A stretch of 34,148 nt of DNA, taken from Chara braunii. Lineage: Eukaryota; Streptophyta; Charophyceae; Charales; Characeae. Position 1 is the stretch's first letter. Each line of letters opens with the position of its first letter. Shown piece after piece: positions 29,534 to 34,148 of this stretch. Location: positions 115,106 to 149,253 of the forward strand of contig BFEA01000244.1 in the NCBI GenBank assembly GCA_003427395.1, in the 5' to 3' direction. The notes below the pieces were generated by a model. It saw only the letters and a list, made by a program, of their open reading frames with translations. It did not search any database and was not told the DNA's origin. The position numbers and the translations under genes were made by a program.

Positions 29534-30412
29534 TCAGGGCGATTGGAGTCCATCTTTGTAGATCTGTCTTCGCCTACCACCTACAAATTTCAATGTTTGA
29601 ACACCCGAACGGTGATGCGACAATTTTCGTAGAATGTTGTTATTGTTGTTGTGCTTGTGTTCCAACGTGAATAATATCTCCTCACATAATCTGAAAAGAA
29701 AGTGGATTTGAGCATGCACTAAGAAGTCAGCCCTTATATTTATTTTCTTTGTCAGCGAAGGATCTATTTGGAATCGATTACGGAAGCACTTCAGAGCATC
29801 CGTAGACATGGGCTCATGAAAGTCTTTGCTCACAAGGACAAAAACTCCCATTCTCTTACCATCTAGCTTGGTCGCCGTCAAAAGAGTCAGTACAGGGGTT
29901 CCACGATTGAACAAATGAACTCGGCCACAATAGTCTATGATCATACAGAAATGCAATTGTGTTTGTCCGATGCAATACGAAGTGTAAAGTTTAGCATCAT
30001 GGTCGTCCATACAATCTTAGTTTTGTTCTAAGCACAGTGAGTATCACACATCTACCATGTCCTCAAGGTTGACGTTCTGCTCATGACTGGATTGAACTTC
30101 CCAAAGTTGAACTTTTTCTAAACTCTAGTAGAGGTACCACATATTTGACCCTTTATCATGAACTATTGTAGTTTTTCCATCAATTATACGTCTTTCAGGT
30201 TCAATGTAACACTATAGGCCGACCCCAACTTCTATATGCAGATTATCGCTTTCAACACTGACCAAACCTCGTGCCCAAATATTTTTGTTCATGATGATAA
30301 AATCATTGTCCACATTCTCGATAAAAAAAGAATACTCGCTCAAGTGCGCTGAGATTTTGTAGGACATTGTCTCATATACAACGTTGGATAATAGTGCGTC
30401 GTTCTCATCCAT
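29534..30412 (-). pseudogene. Unknown coding family, copy b (fullest copy)
   Basis: One minus-strand frame runs from ATG at 30412 to 29534 (about 292 codons) with four in-frame stops between about 30010 and 30215. The N-terminal part begins MDENDALLSN and contains FIIMNKNIW. The middle contains DKGSNMWYLY and LEDMVDV. The C-terminal part (open from 30010 to 29534) has KLYTSYC, MIIDYCGRVHLFNRG, TLLTATKLDGKRMGVFVLV, then a run of five Asn and a basic tail. No known fold, signal peptide or membrane segment is evident. It lies 134 bp downstream of the end of LTR Z, in the same orientation. It could be the first ORF of that retroelement or a captured gene. Confidence 0.55.
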
Positions 30413-32899
30413 CTTGGAGGATAAGAAATTTAAATTAGTTCGTTGTTAACGTTTCGTCATGAGCTTTGCGGAGGTCGTAGGTAGCAAATTCGAATTAGTT
30501 TGCATATAACTAATGGCACGTCGGGCGGACCGCAAAGGCAATTGCTGTCAAGCACATCGGCTCCCGCCTTTTTACAAAGGCGAGGGCCTTCCTGGCCATG
30601 TCACACAGGAGTTAAACAAAAAACAAAAACAGAAACAACTCGGGGACGACGCCAAATAACCACGCGAACCACCGAGACGGTTGTGGTAGCGTCGTCTCTT
30701 CGCCATCCTAGCCGGGTGTGCCAGCTATACATCACGCAGTCCCCTACGAAAGGATAGGTTCCCGCGGGGCATAAGCTTTCCTTCCCTAAGGGAATGTCAC
30801 CACCCTTAGGGGCGTATCCCTACTGAGCTACAAATCCACGTGCGAAAGCTTTTAAATGCAATTGCAAAGGTAGATCAGTCGAGGGCGTTTGCTCGTTCGT
30901 TGTAGTATAGATACGCTTGGTTAACGCCAAGTGTTCCCGATCGTCATCCGTCCCTTAGGACAAAGCAGACGTCAGTCGACTAGGACGGTCTCCANCAAGC
31001 ATGAAACCCAAATCTTCCTAGTCCCTTAGACATACAGTCAAGCGAAAGTTACAACAACCGCACATATAATTACATCAGAAGGCGTCGACCGTAGACGACA
31101 TGAATATATATCCAATCTGAAATGATAACTGAATAATTTGAATCATCATACAGTATATTCAATAACACAAGTTCAAAATAAAATCCGACCTCCTCAGATC
31201 AAACTCCACAAAAATCATACGATCGCCAAGGAGGAGTTGGATTTTGACAATAACATAGATACAGTCGACAAGGTAGTCANACTGCTTTAGTTTTACCTTG
31301 ATGAGATACGCTGCCAAAGTTATTCATTCCACCCTACCACCTGCCTAAGATTTGACCCGCACACACCTGCCTCCATACTCCCTCAATCTTCTTGGATGAC
31401 AAGCTGCTTTGCGAATGATTCTTGATTAGGGGCATTGTTTGAAGTGTTGCATNTCTCTCCCAACATGAAGTGGTCTGGGGTACTCCTCCTCCTCGTCCAA
31501 GCACAAAACTCGAATCTTAGAANTCGGGCCGTCTCCACCGAATCGGCAAAGTAACCCCCCCGTATAACGTCCACTCCGGGTCGATAACAGGGTCAGCTCC
31601 TGAAGTAACGAACCCCCGCCCCAAATTCTTCCTCGAGAGAGAACATATCCACCCCAAGTAAATTTTATTGGTTTTTTTTCCTCCTAAGTTCAGGGTAACT
31701 TGGACGAAAAGAAATTGAAGAAGAAAAAAAATGAGAGTATTTGGGAAAGGTATAGACAAATGAGGTCCTTCGGGATAGAACGGGTGAACCTCAAAAAAAA
31801 TTAAGTCTTATATTCTTCATTCTTCATTATATAGACAAAGTTTTTTTCACGGTACCCGTTGAAATCATTCACCTCAAGATACAAATGCTTTTAACACACA
31901 GACAGACGAAAGGTAGAAACAAAACAATATTTTTCCGTCTCTTGAATTGATAAAACCAATCTCATTTTCAAGCATCCTTCTACCTNCNTGCACACCAAGC
32001 CGAAGCAAACAAGTTCAAAGAGAAACCAATACAAACCCACACATAAGTCAGACTTCTCCATTCATATTCATGACTCGCACAANTTTCCTCTACCTTTTCA
32101 ACTAACATTCAATGAACAGGGTGAAGCGAAGTGTGGGTTTACAAAGGTGTGAAGGGAAATCCGAGCAAATCAACTGATTGACCTTGAGTGAAGTTTGATT
32201 CAACTGACTTAAGAAAGCCGAGTAGGATGCCACTAGAAAAAAAATAAACGCCACCTAATTCCAAAATACATGGCCTACAACTTCACCAGTTGTGGTCTCC
32301 CTCCTGAGCCACGGTCCGCGTCCTCCACAAGTACTCAAATGAACAAAGATTGGGCCCCAAAAAACCTCAAGCGAGATAGCCCTCCAAGAGGATGCTCCTA
32401 CGAATAAGTTTTCACGCGGTGCCAATGTCCCAAACTGTCTCAACACAGTCCCACTGCACTCTAACCACCAATGATATTCCCCAACCAACCGCAAGTCCGC
32501 ACCGCTATAATCACCACGTCCAGTCACAATAATCACACCAACATGCCAGTCCCGATCACAACAACTAGTCCCACCTAGTCCTAAATAGTCCCAAGTGGTC
32601 TTGGGCGGTCCCACACCATCGCCCACAACATCAGATGGTCCTAAACTCAAAACCGCTCGCATTGCACACCGCAAAAAAATAAAGGTGGCCCTGGCTAAAA
32701 ACCGCACGTGTCGCGAACCCCAATGACTATTCCGTTGTTTGCACTTACTTCGCACTCTCTTCATGTTGCCGGCCCATGCACCACTGCCGCACAGACCCAA
32801 TCGTGCACCATTGCTAGTCTAACCTCTATACCATGCTGGTCCGCCATAGTCGCCACACACCAAAAACCAACGGCATGACCATCGCTCACCGTGTCGCCA

Positions 32900-33300
32900 A
32901 ATACACAGCATAACCTCACTGAAAACTGTTGCTGCCGCCATGCCGAAAAAAAGGTAGCACTTCCACTGAAAGTGTTGCTGCCGCCATGCCAAAAACAATG
33001 GCAGCACTTCCCCCTAAAGAAAAAAAGGTTGCGGCTGATGTGCCGCCAACCAAACAACACTTCCTTACACAAAAAATGCTGNCGCCGCCGCNAAAATCGG
33101 CACCATAGTCCCCGCCAGATACACCGCCATTGCCGTGCCGCCAAATTCGGCAGCACTTCCCCTTAGGGAGGCCTCGATGTNGCCGTGCTGCCAGTCTGGT
33201 AGCATTTCCCCACTGACAGTGTTGTTGCCGCCGTGCCAAAAAAATGGCAGCACTTCCCACTAAAAAACAACCGCCGCCTAGTCAAAATTTTGGCAGCGTA
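32900..33300 (-). repeat. ~50-bp degenerate minisatellite in LTR Z
   Basis: Units containing AGTGCTGCCATTTTTTTGGC and ACGGCGGCAACAACACT (minus strand) recur about every 45-60 bp, for example near 32935, 32985, 33130 and 33240. Related but sparser units (GGGGAAGTGCTG..AAATT) are in LTR X at about 5470-5645. Confidence 0.6.
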
Positions 33301-33588
33301 ACCCCTAATGACCCTTGCCGGTTGCTGCATCATCCAGCCTTGACGCAGCCTTACCACCACAACACCAACACAAGGGTGGGGTGGAGAGCCTCCAGACCTT
33401 GGCTATGGATGCCCTGACCTATCCTCCTCCAACAGTGTCTCCCCTCACCCTGCAGACCTCCATTCTCCTCTGCAACAACACTTCCTCTCCCTCCTCTCTT
33501 GCAGCACCGCACCACAGTAGCAGCCAGCCAGCATTCACTCAAGTGAATGGCCCAGCAGCACTGCCAAGGCTGTTGGGTGGGGAACTGG

Positions 33589-33596
33589 CTTTTATA
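33589..33596 (-). promoter_or_regulatory. Putative TATA box of LTR Z
   Basis: The minus strand reads GGCTATAAAAGCC in the position equivalent to CTATATAAG of X and Y. It is embedded in a small palindrome. Confidence 0.5.
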
Positions 33597-34148
33597 GCCA
33601 GCCGAAGGCATGTGGGCAGCAACTTTGCCCACAACCAGGCAAAATTCGTCAGTGCTTCTGGCCCTTGATCTAAATCAACGACCAGAAGCTCAATGTCTTG
33701 GTTTTCCCCTGGGGAAACCAAGGTCATCCATTCCCGGAAGCACCTGGCCTTCCCTACCGACCACGTGCTCCAAGAAATGGTTGTACCCAGCCAGACTGCA
33801 ATCTGTTGAAAAACGAACAGGCGCAGTCTCATCAACCCCTAGAATCTTCTACCCCTGCACCTATTTCGCACTCGTGGCCACGTACGTGGTTGTTACTTTT
33901 CCNCATTCCCTTTTTTTTTCTTCCAGCCCCTCGTTTCTCTGGAAGGGGCAGTTCATTTTTTTCAAAACGAGCAGCCACCCCCTTCTAAGTTATTTCACAA
34001 GGACGAACTAGAGTCAAACTCAACAGGCTTATTTTCCCTNCTGCCCCAACGAGCCCCCGCACCTGGGCGCCAACTGCGCCAGTTCAGGCGCGCCGTTGGT
34101 TGCTGCAACCCGTTCTTAAAAATGGATGGGTGCAGCTAAACGGCCCAA

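Larger units (their letters stand above)
30546..34148 (-). mobile_element. Long LTR, copy Z (inverted, cut by window end)
   Basis: Reverse complement of LTR X from its end (TGTCAAG at 30546, equal to CTTGACA) back to about the X position 4510. Matches include the GGCGCACC..GCTATAC-like block, CCTACGAAAGGATAGGTTCC, the TTGAGTGAAGTTTGA block near 32184, the GACCATCTGATG block near 32632 and a TATA-like site near 33589. The part upstream of transcription is expanded by roughly 50-bp repeats at about 32900-33300. Most ambiguous bases in the window fall here. The LTR continues beyond 34148. Confidence 0.72.

Noticed and set aside
32255-32800. 181-codon minus-strand frame
   Set aside because: It lies within LTR Z, and neither X nor Y keeps an open frame at the equivalent place.

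Overview
This window looks like intergenic, transposon-packed nuclear DNA of a eukaryote, most likely a land plant with a large genome. The pointers are a tRNA-Asp-type primer binding site typical of plant Ty3/Gypsy Tat/Athila elements, a plant-L1-like LINE tail with a poly(A) end, hAT-type MITEs, tRNA-derived SINE-like heads, long microsatellites and many homopolymers. I see no bacterial operon logic and no intact host gene. The lineage cannot be fixed from the sequence; a fern, lycophyte, gymnosperm or bryophyte would all fit.

Layout. 1-3.1 kb: a microsatellite, two fragments of an unknown coding family (804-1238, 1651-1779), a dispersed repeat here called R (1780-2595) split by a hAT-like MITE (2161-2530), and a hairpin cluster leading into a tRNA-like head (2600-2815). 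3146-3743: a 5'-truncated LINE with a 15-bp target duplication. About 3950-8308: a very long LTR (X) followed by a primer binding site (8311-8328). 8.3-10.9 kb: AT-rich leader-like DNA with a 796-bp hAT MITE (8536-9331) and five copies of a short hairpin motif. 10913-14116: a second R copy and then a Penelope-like retroelement. 15.0-19.2 kb: a second LTR copy (Y) in the same orientation, carrying its own MITE. 19.2-22.4 kb: another fragment of the unknown coding family, degenerate repeats, a 146-bp tandem array, an inverted LTR fragment (W) and a fourth MITE. 22.4-28.3 kb: AT-rich DNA and several short tandem arrays. 28.3-34.1 kb, on the minus strand: a third long LTR (Z, cut by the window edge), the fullest copy of the unknown coding family, and a second 146-bp array.

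The most notable element is the Penelope-like element. Its GIY-YIG endonuclease is N-terminal (11343 onward) and its reverse transcriptase lies downstream (catalytic motifs at about 13178-13570), the reverse of canonical Penelope order. This matches the permuted Naiad/Chlamys-type PLEs. It is decayed: one frame change at 12170 and four in-frame stops. The GIY-YIG residues and the RT aspartates are still present.

The other signals worth attention are a family of four MITEs that keep a common core but have different GC-rich subterminal words, an unrecognised protein family found in five pieces and twice immediately downstream of the long LTR, a 146-bp satellite-like array that abuts the same LTR end, and phased perfect palindromes in the LTR. 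All boundaries come from reading repeated copies against each other by eye, without alignment software.
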